From positions 128,858,053 through 128,922,052 of the forward strand of contig NC_086024.1 in NCBI RefSeq assembly GCF_036323735.1: DNA of 64,000 nucleotides. The letters are read 5' to 3'. Source of the DNA: Rattus norvegicus. Its lineage: Eukaryota; Chordata; Mammalia; Rodentia; Muridae. Positions 45,621 to 57,622 of this stretch are shown in pieces. Positions within the stretch are counted from its first letter, which is position 1. Every line of letters begins with the position of its first letter. The notes below the pieces were generated by a model that had not been told where the DNA came from, made no database searches, and worked only from the letters and a program-made list of their open reading frames with translations. Position numbers and translations under genes: made by a program.

Positions 45621-47330
45621 TTCCCTTACTTTGTCCTCTCTTCTCTAGACACCTACATGCTTAAGTGGCATTTTGTAGCTGACTCATCACTGCCTATCTT
45701 TCATTGGATTACTGGAGCCTGCTGTCTCTCTGTTTTTCTGGACTCCTGGATCCTATGGAATAAATGCCCGTCAATGCTTCAGACAGCTCCTCGTTGCACT
45801 CCTATATTCCCCATCTGAAGTAAAGGGATGCTTGTCCCCTGTGACGCTGAGCTTCTTTCTGACAAGTCTTTCTCTTTGGAACACCCTCAGACTGAGACTC
45901 TGTCCCTACAGCACTCAGAGCTTCTTCCCTAGCTGTCTCTCAATTTCTATGCTAATGGACTCCTCTTCATGGTGGCATTCCTTTACACACTTTCTCATGT
46001 CTCTCCACCTTCCTTTTTCCTCTTAAGTTCTCTGCTGCCACCTTTTCAAGGTTGCCATTCTTCTGTTTTCTCTGTCTCTGTGACATGCTGAACCCTGAAC
46101 TCTTCCCATTCCAAACTTAAGTCTTCTACTCCACTTGCTTGTCACCTTAAGTCACTTTCCATCCCCAGAACTGGAACTGTCATTAAGACTCACCACCTTC
46201 TCTTTACTCCAATATGCTTCTGCCCCTATACAAGCTTGACATTATCAACAGGCAGGAAATGCCATGTGTGATTATCAGGTTCTCATTTACCTGCACATAT
46301 TCTGTCAATGTGCCTGTGAGTGGTCTGAGAGGCTAGCTTCAGTCTTCCTTTGCCCTTCATTCCTGGCCTCCAACTCTTCCCCATGCATTTACAAGATTGA
46401 CCTGACAACAACCTAACATCCTCCCGAAGATGATCAGAACTTAGAGCTTCTGTCTCCCTCTCCCTTCAGCTTTGATCTACAGGACACAGCCCTTCCATGG
46501 GTCCTGATGGAGTCTTTAACCTTTCTTCTGAATCATCCCAAAACAATTGCATTGGAGCATGGAGTGTGTTTTATTAAGATCCTCAACTTACCTTTTGCTC
46601 CACTCACTGAGCCCTTAGACTCCTTTATAAAGATCCTTGTGGCTCTTCTCTCACTGAGACATATCACAGACCTATCCTGTGCAGGAGAAACATTACACTC
46701 TGCACTGCATGATCTGCTCCTGTTCACCTTCTGGAAACATCTGTCCTCTCCTTTCCATTGCTCTAACTTACAAATGTATTCCATCTCAAGACATCGGCCT
46801 GGGCACTCAGATCCTGAGCGCCCCAGTACTGTGCCCCATTTCACAGCTCAGTTTCTCATTCCCTTAAATTCTGGCTCATGTGGATCTACCTGATTTCTGC
46901 TCTTGCTGTCTCCAGGGTTCATTTTCCTACACCCTTCTGGAATGCTGTGTTATGTTGGTCAAGCTTTCCTAGCAAGAAGGCTAGTTCACAGGGAGGTACT
47001 CTCCTGTCTCCTACACTGCTTACATCTTATGGTTGTCATTGACTGGACATACATGCCACAACTGGTTCATGTACCCAACTTTGGGCATAACAACCTAGGG
47101 ATCCATGATGTTACCACAGATAAGAGTCATTTCCCTGACCTATCTCCATCTCCAAATATTCTAAACTAATTCCCCTGCCTTAGCTCACTCAGTTTGGATC
47201 ACTTATTTCCAGATCTTATTGTCGTGCCAAGATATTCCCTGATGCCATTCTTCTATTTGACCTTGGGAAGTCTGGACTTTCTGGACTTCAGTTCATATCT
47301 GTGTAGGAACAGGCAAAGGAGCTTTCTTTT

Positions 47331-47416
47331 TTTTTTTCTTTTCAGACCTGGGGACCAAACCCAGGGCCTTGTGTTTGCTAGGCAAGCGCTCTACCACTGA
47401 GCTAAATCCCCAACAT
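47331..47416 (-). mobile_element. ID SINE
   Basis: ID body in minus orientation (ggcaagcgctctaccactga on the plus strand) with a T-rich tail. The 18-bp duplication gcaaaggagctttctttt lies at 47,313-47,330 and 47,417-47,434. It landed at the 5' edge of the Rpl29 pseudogene. Confidence 0.93.
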
Positions 47417-47424
47417 GCAAAGGA

Positions 47425-48055
47425 GCTTTCTTTTCAGGTCCCAGGCACTGTGGGATCCACAGTTTACCATGCAGACATGGCCAAGTCCAATAATCACACC
47501 ACACACAACCAGTCCTGGAAATGATACAGAAATTGCATCAAGAAACCCCATCACGAAGCTTTACATCTCTTAAGGGTGTTGACTCCAAGTTCCTGAGGAA
47601 CGTGTGCTTTGCCAATAATCACAAGTAAGGCCTGAATAAAATGCAGACCAACAATTCAAAGGCAGTGAATGCATGCACAGAGGCCATCAAGGCCCTTGTG
47701 AAGCCTCAGGCCAACAAGTCCAAGATGCCAAAGGGCCCCAGCTATAAACTTAGCCATCTGACTTTATCGCTCACCCCATCCTTTGGAGGAGGATTCGAAG
47801 CTACATGGCCAAGGGTCATAGGCTCTGCCAAGCCAAGCCCAAGGTTCACACAAAAGCAGAGGCCAAAGCTCTAGCTAAGGCCTAGGCATCAGGTCCAGCT
47901 CAGGCTCCCAAAGGTGCCCAGGCCCCTGTCAAGGCCCCATAGATAAGGTTCCTGTGAAGACAGACAGACTGCTGTCACACACCTACCTACACACTATTTG
48001 CAGATGACCTGTATCCTACAGTGTTTTACTAATCAAGTTGAGACAAGAAACAAAA
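47425..48055 (+). pseudogene. Rpl29-ps: Rpl29 processed pseudogene
   Basis: An intronless copy begins near a 5'-TOP-like ctttcttttcaggtc. The ATG at 47,477 opens MAKSNNHTTHNQSWK and then a TGA. Later blocks read AIKALVKPQANKSKMPKGPS and the Ala/Pro/Lys-rich tail (APKGAQAPVKAP) up to TAG at 47,940. It ends in a short A-rich run. Several stops make it non-coding. Unit 1 lacks it at the matching site (near 7,600), so it arose after the duplication. Confidence 0.9.
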
Positions 48056-48725
48056 AGGAAGAAGCAAGAGACTCCCAGCCCACCCAGAAGCTTAGCTTCC
48101 TGGAAGCCTCTTGTCTTCAGAGCCTCCTCCATGCTGAGGCTCTGTTTTCTTCATTCCTTGGCCATCTGCCTTGGTGAATATCTTGCTTTCATTGTAAGAC
48201 TGGGGCTTAATTTTTTTATTATATTAGCATTCATAAACTCCCCAAACACCATTCTGAATTCATTCACACATTCTCGCATTCATTCATTCACTGCTGCTCT
48301 GCATCAGGATCTGACATTTATGCATGAGATAGGTGAAGGGCCACAGCAGCCGGCCTTGAGGCTTGGGTCTAGGGGTTGGGAGCAGACACCTGGAGATTGT
48401 GGTGCTGTGGTACCTGCTGTGTAGTCTGAGTGATGTCAGACCATCTGTAGTTGAGATTCCTATCCAGTTCTTTTTCTCTTTGTGATTTCTTGGTAAGAGT
48501 TCATTGTGGACAATGCATTCTCCAAGGTCCACAAATCTCTGAACTTGAGCTGAACCTGTCCTGTCCTGTGATGACTAGTGAAAAGCTGCTCAGTTCTGCA
48601 ATGAGCCCCTCCTTAAAGGGACCATCCACAGTCAGCCATGTTAGCCTGAATCCTCCTGGCAGCATTTTGACAGACAGTTGCCCTACATCTTGTTCTAGGA
48701 TTGTAGGTATTACAATCCTATGATG

Positions 48726-48958
48726 TCAGAAGTTAATGCAAATGCAGGTAACTGGAGGGAAAAGAGCAGAGGCAGAGAGTGAGGAGCTCCAGCAGGCTGC
48801 CCTGAGGAGAATCCTCCCTGAAGGGAAGCGAAGAGAAAGGAGAGCAGAGGATGTGGGCTCATTCTGGGTGTTCACAGCAAGGGTGAGCCTGCATCACTCT
48901 TCCCTCTTTCCACTCCCTTGGTGTGCTGCTGGGTAGTTTTAGAACAGCATTTTTATGT

Positions 48959-49011
<53 letters not shown>

Positions 49012-49290
49012 ATAGGACAATTAGTTGTGGTAGACTGTGTCCTTTTTAGCTGGCTGGGCATCCAAGGATCACATTCTCTTGAAGTGAATATTTTCTATGA
49101 ACCTTCCAAGGAACTAAAAAGTCTCAAGGGTCAGCATGGACAGGGGTCTGTCCACAGGGAGACAATGGGATGCTGAACTGCTGCATGTACAGAGAGGGTG
49201 TGGAGGCTGCACCTGACTCAAGGTCCACAGCACAAATATCCACCCGACAGTAGTCCTACCCTGCCCTTTCAGATGACAACTGGAGAGCAG
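48726..49290. other. Segment present in unit 2 but missing from unit 1
   Basis: No gene recognised. It includes a (GT)n tract at 48,962-49,009. Its unit 1 counterpart is absent at the inversion breakpoint. Confidence 0.55.
48962..49009. repeat. (GT)n microsatellite
   Basis: About 24 uninterrupted GT units. Confidence 0.93.
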
Positions 49291-49324
49291 GGTACTTTTG
49301 GAACAGGGTGTGTCAAAACAAACT

Positions 49325-49326
<2 letters not shown>

Positions 49327-49378
<52 letters not shown>

Positions 49379-49400
49379 GTGTGTTTGTGTGTGTGTGTTT
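49327..49400. repeat. (TG)n microsatellite at the tail of a twin-primed L1
   Basis: About 25 TG units then interrupted TG. It lies between the left target duplication and the L1 3' end, so it may have grown from the L1 tail. Confidence 0.85.
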
Positions 49401-50430
49401 ATATTTTTTATTTGATATATTTATTTACATTTCAAATGTTATCCTCTTTTCCAGATTCCCATCTGGAAACACCCTATCCCATTGGCCCCTGCCTGCTTTA
49501 ATGAGGGTGACCCAATCAACTACCTACTCCAACCATATGGCCCTAGCACTCCCCTGCACTGGGCCATCGAGCTTTCACAGGACCAATGTCCTCCCTTCCC
49601 ATTGATGTCAGATAAGTGCATCTCCTGATACATATGCAGCTGGAGCCATGGGTGCCCCCATGTGTATTCTAGGTATATACCCAAAATATCCTCCAACATG
49701 TAACAAGGACACATGTTCCACTATGTTCAGAGCAGCCTTATTTATAATAGCCAGGATCTGGAAAGAACCCAGATGTCCTTCAACAGAGGAAAGGATACAG
49801 AAAATATGGTACATTTACACTATGGAATACTAATTAGCTATTAAAACAATGACTTTACGAAATTCTTTGGCAGATGGACGGAATTAAGAATATCATCCTG
49901 AGTGAGGCAACCCAGCCACAAAAGAACACACGTGGAATGCACTCACTGATAACTGAGTATAAGCCCACAAGCTTGGAATACCCAAGATATAATTCACAGA
50001 CCACATGAATTTTAAAAGGAAAGAAGACCAAAATGTGCATGCATCAGTCCTTCTTAGAAGAGGGAACAAAATGCCCATGTGAGGAAAGACAGGGACAATG
50101 AGTGGAGCAGAGCCTGAAGAAAGGCCATCCAGAGACGACCCACCTGGGGATCCATCCCATATGGAGCCACCAAACCTAGTCACTATTGCTGATGCCAAGA
50201 AGTGCTTGCCTGATATAGCTGTCCCCTGAGAAGCTCTGCCAGAGCCTCAGTGATACAGATGAGGATGCTTGCAGCTAACCAATGGGCTGAGCATGAAGAC
50301 GTCAATGCAGGAGTTAGAGAAAGGACTTAAGGAGCTGAAGGGATTTGCATTCCCACAGGAAGAACAACAATATCAACCAACCAGACAGTCTAGAGCTCTA
50401 GGGCCTAGACTACCAACCAAAACAAACTCT
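49401..50430 (-). mobile_element. Twin-primed LINE-1 (5'-inverted), inserted at the unit 2/3 junction
   Basis: 49,401-49,671 is an L1 3' UTR end on the minus strand. 49,676-50,417 is the adjoining upstream L1 segment on the plus strand. The plus part ends ctaccaaccaa and the minus part resumes at agaatacacatgg, which are neighbours in L1. caaaacaaactc flanks the whole (49,314-49,325 and 50,418-50,429). The unit 1/2 junction near 21,140 is the empty site. Confidence 0.82.
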
Positions 50431-51180
50431 TATTTGCTGATCAATATACTCTTGAGCCTCAGTTTCGACTCCTGCCTCTTCTCTGTTGCTGGATGACATG
50501 AAGGTCACATTTAGTGACACATACATCCTCAGTCACTAGAAAATGCAGGAAGCCAACCTCTTCTGATTTCCCTTTCTGCCCAGCACATTGTGGACAAATG
50601 CTGCTCATTCCTGAGACTGACAAGACTTATCTCTAGAGAGTTCATGGTTGTTAAACATGTCCTGCCTGCCCATCCCTCTGGTCTTGGGTGCTTTTAACAC
50701 TGTGATGGCAGGGTGCATATCAATCTAATGATGGAGGATGACAATTGGCAGGACCTGACACTCGGATGCTGAACACTTAGTTTGAACTTTAAGGAAGAGG
50801 ATGAACCTTAGCAACTGCATCCCTCCTCCTTCCTCAGCTGTCCAGGGGACCAGGGAAGGAGTGACAGTGACCTGGCTGACTAAGGGCAGAGAGGAGTGTG
50901 TGAGCCAGGTGTCCTGTTCTTCCTGCTCCTCCTGCCAGCAGCCCTAGGCAGTCTACCTGATCCCCAGCAGCCTCAGCCATTTCTCTGGGAAACATGTGGG
51001 TTTGCTACGACAGGCCTATATATGTCTTCTTTTATTTTCTGCTTGTAACACCTCAAATTGTTCAAGTTCAAGGCCAAGTGTTCCTTGTTTGAGTCAAAAC
51101 TGTGCAAGACTCTAATAATGGATCAACCTGACATCCAACAGCAGATTCGTCCATTTTCAATTTATTAGCAATATATAAAT

Positions 51181-51187
51181 GTGTGTG

Positions 51188-51253
<66 letters not shown>
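51181..51253. repeat. (TA)n(TG)n microsatellite
   Basis: TA/TG alternation followed by about 25 TG units. Confidence 0.9.
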
Positions 51254-51254
<1 letters not shown>

Positions 51255-52439
51255 CCTGAACAAGCTCTACTTGTCCATTCACCTGTTGGTGTACACTGGT
51301 GTCACAGCCCTTTTCCAACTATGAAGAAGCATGGGGGATGCTGGCTGCACTGCCTGACACATCCTTGCTGTCCCTGCTTCCTGATGCTCTGAGTACCTGT
51401 CTACGGTGTGATTTCTACATCAACCTCTCCAAAGATGCTTCACCATTCTCCATTTCTACTGCAGTACAGGAAGGCTGTTTATTCTGGCCCTGCAACTACA
51501 CATCACTTGGAAGAACAAGTTCAGGACATATGCCTGCATTTTCAGTCAGTTCCTATGATGTAGCCTTGGGGGTTGCAGTAGTGTGAGGGTGAAAGTGGCA
51601 GCCAGGATGCTGATGGTTATTATAGCTCTTTCTCTCTATCCCACATTGTGCACGAGAGACATTCTCTGATCATTGATGTGTAGATATGTGATCTTGGCAA
51701 TGACCTGTCAGATAGTTGGGGTAAAGCCTCAAGGTGACTATATGTCAGAGTTTCATTAGTCCTGGTGGGTCACGAGACTGAAGCAATTAAAGCAAGGCAT
51801 ATGGTGAGCTTGAGACTCCACCCCTCAGCGGCTTCCCTTTGTTACATTTTAAGAAATGGATGATCAGTGTGTAGAAACCACTGAGCGATGGAGGAAGTTC
51901 CCAGGCATTGAACCTCACTGAACAGCACTCTTTGCAGGCACCTATCTTTCCCCTCCATAGTCTGTCACCTCTGTTGCACTCTGGGTCTCTCCACTTCTTC
52001 ACCAAGACAATATTTGATTGTCATTATGCATGCAAAACATTAGCCCCCAAGGAATGAGAAGTAAACCCTGATATCTGGATTCCAGACTTGGTTAAGAGAT
52101 GGACTAACACTTTGGCTACAACTTTCAGACCCATTGCATGGGCATCATGAGATTTATTCAACCATAGGCTCCTTAGGTACCTCATTAAAGAGTCAAATGG
52201 ATGGAAGGATATAGATGGGCCAGGTCAATGCCCATGGAGTACATGTGGTATCCAGTTCAGGGCCTTGACTGACAGTTAGGCACATTGTCATTGTGGTGAC
52301 ACTTGTGTGCTTACAATAGATTTCTCCCTTCTCTTATCCCATGGTCCTGTTTGTGGCCCCTCAGTGATCACTGGGAAGTAATACTGTGTGTGTGATCCTC
52401 TGTTCACCACTGTGAGTTTTCAGGAGCCTTGAGGATCAG

Positions 52440-54340
52440 CTCTCTCAACCTGGAGAGATCCCTTTCCCTCTGCCTACAGGCCTGTGGCTGTGTTTGCAGG
52501 CTCACAGGATTCTCCATGGACACCCAGCACTCCACAGGAATGCACTTTGCCCTCTTCTCCTCCTCTATCTAGTTACATGGCTTACCCCTTGAGCTTAATC
52601 ACCCACTCTTCTCTCCAAATCTATCCTGATGTTTCCTAAGACTTGCCTCAGTAACAATCCTCACTACCATTTCTCTGCACTGTAGCCTTTCATGTTTACA
52701 TGTTCAAGACAAGAGCAGTGATTGACCCTTTCAACACTCTCATGTCTTTGAGTCACCAGAAGTTATCACAGGGCCAGGGTCTTTGCCCTGTGAGTGATGG
52801 TGATGCCCTCTTCCTAAACTGACCTCGCAGATTCTTAGAAATGCCTCCAGTGTCCTTTGCTCTACACAAAATACCCTTCCTGGTCTTTTGACCTCCTTTT
52901 CTTCTTCCTCTGACCTCATGACATAACTCCCCTCCTCATTCCAGGTCTTTTTTTTGTTCTCTGTGACATATCAGGAGTCTCCTTTTTTCATCCGCCTGCC
53001 TACCACCAGCTCATGATAGCTCATGAGCAGACTCAGGGTTTGGCGAAGTTTGCCTCTGTAGCATCAGGAAACTTGTAGTGTCATAAATTCTAGCTGTGTG
53101 TCATAGGGAAATGACTAAGTTCTGTGCCACAGTTACCTCTTCCATAGAAGATACCGATGATATCATGTAGCACAGAGAACCATCACAGGAATCACAGAAT
53201 GTGAGTGACAATCTCTACTGCCCTGTTGTCACCAGAGGCTACTCTCTGCCAACAGGACTTGAATAAATACTGTCACACTCAGTGCAGTCACATGTTTATT
53301 GATCCTTTGCTAGTGCCCTTTTCCTTTTGGGTAATGAAGTTGGAGGTGTCTATCTCTCCTGTGCAGTTGTTTAGCTGGGAACATAGGGAAAGGCTACCAC
53401 TCTTCCCTGAGGAGGAGCTCTTGTGAGGGAGAAGCTGGTATGACCCACAGGTCCCATGCAGCTGCAAGACACCCAGCACTCCGCACAAATGCACCTTGGT
53501 CTCCTCTCCTCCTCTATCTAGGAGCTAACCTACCCCAACCCTTGAGCTGAATCAGCCACTCCTCTGTCCAGATTTGTTTCTGATATTCCCTGAAGCTTCC
53601 CCCAATGACATTCCACATGCCTTCTGCATGGTAGCCACACATATTTATTCCTAAGACAGGAGTCATGGTTGACTCCTGCAAAGCTCCTTGTGGCTCTGAA
53701 ACATTAGAGGATCTCACAGGACCAGGCTCTTTATCATCTAGTGTCTTTTCTGCACTTTTCCTAAATGGACCTCATCTCAGATTCTAAGAAATAGCTTCAT
53801 TGTTCTTTGTCCTACACAAGATATTCTTTTTGGTTATCTGACTACCATCACTGCCTCCTCTTTCTCCTCCTCCTCTTCCTCACCTCACTACCACCACCAC
53901 CACCATCATCACCATCACCATCACTATCACCCCAGCTCTTACCTTCTAAACCCAGGTCTCTTTGTGTGCTTTCTGTGAAGCATCCAGAGTCTTGTCACCA
54001 TTATTGTGATGCCTCAGGACCAGACTCTTGACTTGGTGAAGGTTGTCCCTGTGGCATCAGAGAACTTTGAAATCCATAATGTCTAGCTGTGATTCATGGG
54101 GAAATGAGTGAGGTTTTGGGTGCCTCAATTTCCTCATCAATGAAAGTGACTCATAATGGCAGGTGAATCACAGGAGTCACAGAGTGCAAGTGACAATCTC
54201 CATGTTCCTGTTGTCAGTAGAGGCCACCCCCTGCCAACAGGAGCTGAGGGAACACTGCCTAGACACGTTCTGTGCAGTTGTATGTTTATTGACCATTTGT
54301 TACTATTCTTTCATTTTGGGTGGTGATGATGAAGAAGATT
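52440..54340. repeat. Tandem duplication covering the serpin 3' UTR end in unit 3
   Basis: cacccagcactcc occurs at 52,521 and 53,470. tgtttattga preceded by a gtgcagt run occurs at 53,294 and 54,284. The offset drifts from 949 to 990 bp through indels. Each copy carries a minus-strand AATAAA (53,300-53,295 and 54,290-54,285). Confidence 0.78.
53888..53933. repeat. (CAC/CAT)n trinucleotide repeat
   Basis: accaccaccaccatcatcac-type run within the second copy of the 3' UTR duplication. Confidence 0.85.
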
Positions 54341-54533
54341 TCAGTCTCGGGAAGATGAGCTAGTGATGCCAACAGGACTGGGATCCTGTCACAGACCATC
54401 CACAAGCTCCCGTGAATGTATGACCACTAAAGTTATCAAGGTCACTGAACAATTACAAGCATGTTACAGCCAATCAGAGGATGGAAGTCAAAAAGGACAT
54501 AGACTTGGAAAGAAGCCCACCACTTGGGCAGTT

Positions 54534-54734
54534 CTAGTTTTCTAAAGGGTTGACAACCTTAGGCATAAAGTGGACAAGCATAGATCCTGGTTTTAAAACA
54601 ACGTACAATAATTCCCTGTTAATTTCAAGAATTGTCTGGTTAATTTTTGTAGAGAGGAAGTTGTATTTGACTCTTGTGTTTGCATTGGCTTCTGTGCTTG
54701 ACTCAGTCATGTCTAGCACAGCCTTTTGGACCAT
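54534..54734 (-). pseudogene. Unit 3 serpin pseudogene exon 5 (reactive loop, open frame)
   Basis: The exon is 201 bp with acceptor CTCTCCACAG. It encodes MVQKAVLDMTESSTEANANT onward to KVVNPLEN. The NRPF motif reads NREL. Its C-terminus PLEN matches the intact copy. Confidence 0.84.
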
Positions 54735-55050
54735 CTGTGGAGAGAGAAACACATTACTCACTGGATACCATGGAGAGCAGGAAAGGGGTCTGGAGCAAGC
54801 AGTGAGGGCTGGCCTCATCAACTGGTGATTATCTTTGCTCCTTCCATGAACTTTAACCCTGGTGTTCCAAGCTTCTACTCAGGGTGTGAGATGAGGCATG
54901 TCCTGATCTGCTCAGTGTCTAAAACTGTGCTGCCCTCAAACCCACTAAAACAGGAGGACAGGATTAGGTAGTGATTGAAATTTCCCCACAGGCAGCTTCC
55001 CAAGAGCCCCACAGGGATCAGGCAGTGTGCTTGCCGACAGCTCAGGTTTC

Positions 55051-55570
55051 TGCTGAGGTTTGGCCTTTTACTATCTATGTAATGCTAAGAGCAGGCCCCC
55101 AGAACTGGGTTGTTCCAGAGAAGAGAGGGTCTCTGAACTTAGAAGCTACATGACCCTGTCTCCAAGTTATTTCTGATTGACAAATAAAGATGACAACAGG
55201 CAATAGTTGAGCAGAAAATACGTAATTGGGGTGTAGGTTCTCTGGCGTGGGTGTCCAAGGAGAACCATAGGGAAGAAGAACTGCAGGAGAAAGAAGGGAG
55301 TAAATCCCCATGGGTCCATATTCAAGAAAATGTAGCCCTGAGGGCTGTCCAATTGGAGTTAAGAGAAGCCCAGATGCAAGGTAGTAAGTAATAACTCTGG
55401 GTTTTGATAGGAAAGTAGATTCTAATTGTGTAGAGGCTAAGCCACTGGCGGCTATTGTGCTATCTAAGGGTTATTGCAAATATAAAGGTTATACAGGTCT
55501 TTCATAGAGAAATTTAAATTGCTAAGATGGGACAAAATCCTTGGCCGGGATTATATATTTTCTACAACAA
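55051..55570 (+). mobile_element. Solo LTR in intron 4 of the unit 3 pseudogene
   Basis: It begins TGCTGAGG after GTTTC (55,046-55,050) and ends tctacaacaa before GTTTC (55,571-55,575), a 5-bp target duplication. Flanks on each side match the outer flanks of the two LTRs in unit 2. I could not name the family. Confidence 0.72.
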
Positions 55571-56262
55571 GTTTCATCATCTTTCCTGCTCCAAACTCCT
55601 TGTGATGTATACCAGCTTTGCACAGGGCCTGGCTTCACATTTCCAGACTACAATTGCCAGGTGGTACAGATCGTAGCCCAAGGCTCTGTGTGGGCCCTGG
55701 ACAGAATACTAGGCACCAACAGGTTGCACACCTAAATGTTTTATGAGGGTTTAAGAGCATCCATCGTCTCTCCTATTCTTAGGGATTTTTTTTGTCCATT
55801 AGAATTGCCATTGATCCCTTTCTACTACCTTTACAGACATGATTACATGTGCTGGTCAAATAGTATTGGTCTAACACTGCTTTGAAGAAGCTAAGGCCCT
55901 GCAGGGGATTGTGGCTGGCCCTGCGGTGGATTATGAGTGTGCTGAAACTGAATTGTGGTTGTCCCTGCATTGGACTGTGGGGAGCTCTTCTGTGTAGCAC
56001 AGGTTGGGACCCTGCACATGTTTAGATCTAAAACCAAGCACAGTCACTTTCCCTTCTATTGACTTCTGGATGAGTTCCAGTCCTGAGGTTGTAGAGATGC
56101 TGGCTGCTCTGAGGAGTACCTCGTCTATTACTTATATCTCCTATGATGAGAGATATCAGGCATGCATGTTTTATCACACAATGAACATCCCCATATGCCC
56201 ACATGGCCTTCACTGTTTATATTCAGGACCCAAAGTGAATGACTCTGTGATCCTTGTCTTAC

Positions 56263-56413
56263 CTGAGACACTCTTATGTCCTTGGTTCCTGTGATCCCTG
56301 ACTGGTCAGCCTGTGTGGAGAAGACTTCCCTGATGCCCAGCTCTGGCAGGATGTCCTCCAGTCTGTAGTGTTGGGATAAGGAGAACTTGGGTATGTGGAG
56401 CTCATCTGTCTTC
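56263..56413 (-). pseudogene. Unit 3 serpin pseudogene exon 4 (open frame)
   Basis: The exon is 151 bp with acceptor TATTCTCAG and donor CTCAG|GTAAGA. It encodes DELHIPKFSLSQHYRLED through KDIRVSQ, keeping the phase of the intact copy. Confidence 0.84.
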
Positions 56414-57155
56414 CTGAGAATAAAGGAGAAATCGAAGAGCCAGTAGAACCTGTGCCCAATCAACACAACTTATGCCTGAAGGGCAGCATTCAATACAGCC
56501 CTCTCGCTGGAGAGGATTCTTCCTTTCACCCATGCCAAACCATGTGATTTTTCTCTTCCTAATGTATGAATCATTCATCAGGGCTTGAGATATTTGCATT
56601 AGACAGGCAAACTGTCTTAATACTAGCTGTTTCTTGACTGAGAATGTTTTCCTCCTAGAGCCACAAAATGCAGCCCTTCCCTGTCATGCTGACCCTCAGA
56701 CATCACCTAATGACCCTATTATTCACAAATGGACACCACATCAGACTCCAGCATTCCTTACCCTTGGTTGTCATTCTCAACCTTACCACTGCATTCAACC
56801 TGACGTTTAATGTATTAAAAAATGATGGGTTCTATTAGCATTCTCCACTGTCTCTTCTTCAATTACAAGATAACTCACAAGGATGAGAATTTTTGCCCAT
56901 TCATCTGTGATACTCTTTCAAAGTCTAAGTCATAGCTTGGCCCATAGTAGGTCTTCTAGACAATTCAATGGATGGTGAATGAATGGCTGATAAGTGGATG
57001 AAACTGCTACACAGGGCACAGCTGATTCTCAGAGTTGATATCTCACCACAATTCCCTCTGCCTTCCAAAGACACATTTAAGTTTTCTTGTCATTTCTAGC
57101 CTGTTAGAGACAAAGGAAACCTCAGCTCCTTGGTCAATCTCATCTCGTTTTGTAA

Positions 57156-57178
57156 ACAAACAAACAAACAAAAACACA
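57156..57178. repeat. (CAAA)n short repeat in intron 3 of the pseudogene
   Basis: About five CAAA units about 170 bp from exon 3. Confidence 0.7.
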
Positions 57179-57348
57179 GTAAAATCAGCCCACCAAGCAA
57201 CTCAGACAAGCAGAGGTGAATTCAATTCATCTCCACCTGAACCGTGCTGACACTTTAACCATTATACTGGGAATAGGTGAGACTCTGAGGTACAGGGACA
57301 CTGGCTCTCGGGACAACTGCAGGACAGGGATCAATAACAGCTCTGGAC

Positions 57349-57622
57349 CTGGGCCTCAGAGACACCTTCCCCTTCCTCAAGGTCTCTGGTTGTAAGATGG
57401 CTTCCACCTGCTCCATCTTGCCCTGCTCAGGGGGGATGAACATGGCCTTGCCATCATCTTCATAATTCAGCTCCACCACAGTACATTTCAGCTCCTCATC
57501 TGGGAAGCAGGATATTCTCAGATTCTCAATTTTCTCCATGGGCTCCTTCACAGGCCTCCTTTTGTCCGATATGAGTTTTCCCATGAATGTGTCATCAGGG
57601 TCAAATGACACGTTCCATTTGC
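57349..57622 (-). pseudogene. Unit 3 serpin pseudogene exon 3 (open frame)
   Basis: The exon is 274 bp, encoding MSFDPDDTFMGKLISD to VSLRP, with acceptor ATCTTTAG. The donor CCCAG|GTCCAG is poor, lacking the purine at +3 and the AG at +4/+5. Confidence 0.82.

Larger units (their letters stand above)
42641..48725. repeat. Distal upstream flank, unit 2 copy
   Basis: It is the direct counterpart of 61,390-64,000 and the reverse complement counterpart of 6,907-12,960. No host gene was seen in it apart from inserted retrosequences (47,313-48,055). Confidence 0.8.
50430..54284. repeat. Downstream flank of duplication unit 3
   Basis: It matches 21,140-26,420. No gene seen. It has its own internal duplication of about 0.95-1.0 kb (52,440-53,420 and 53,450-54,340). 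Confidence 0.8.
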
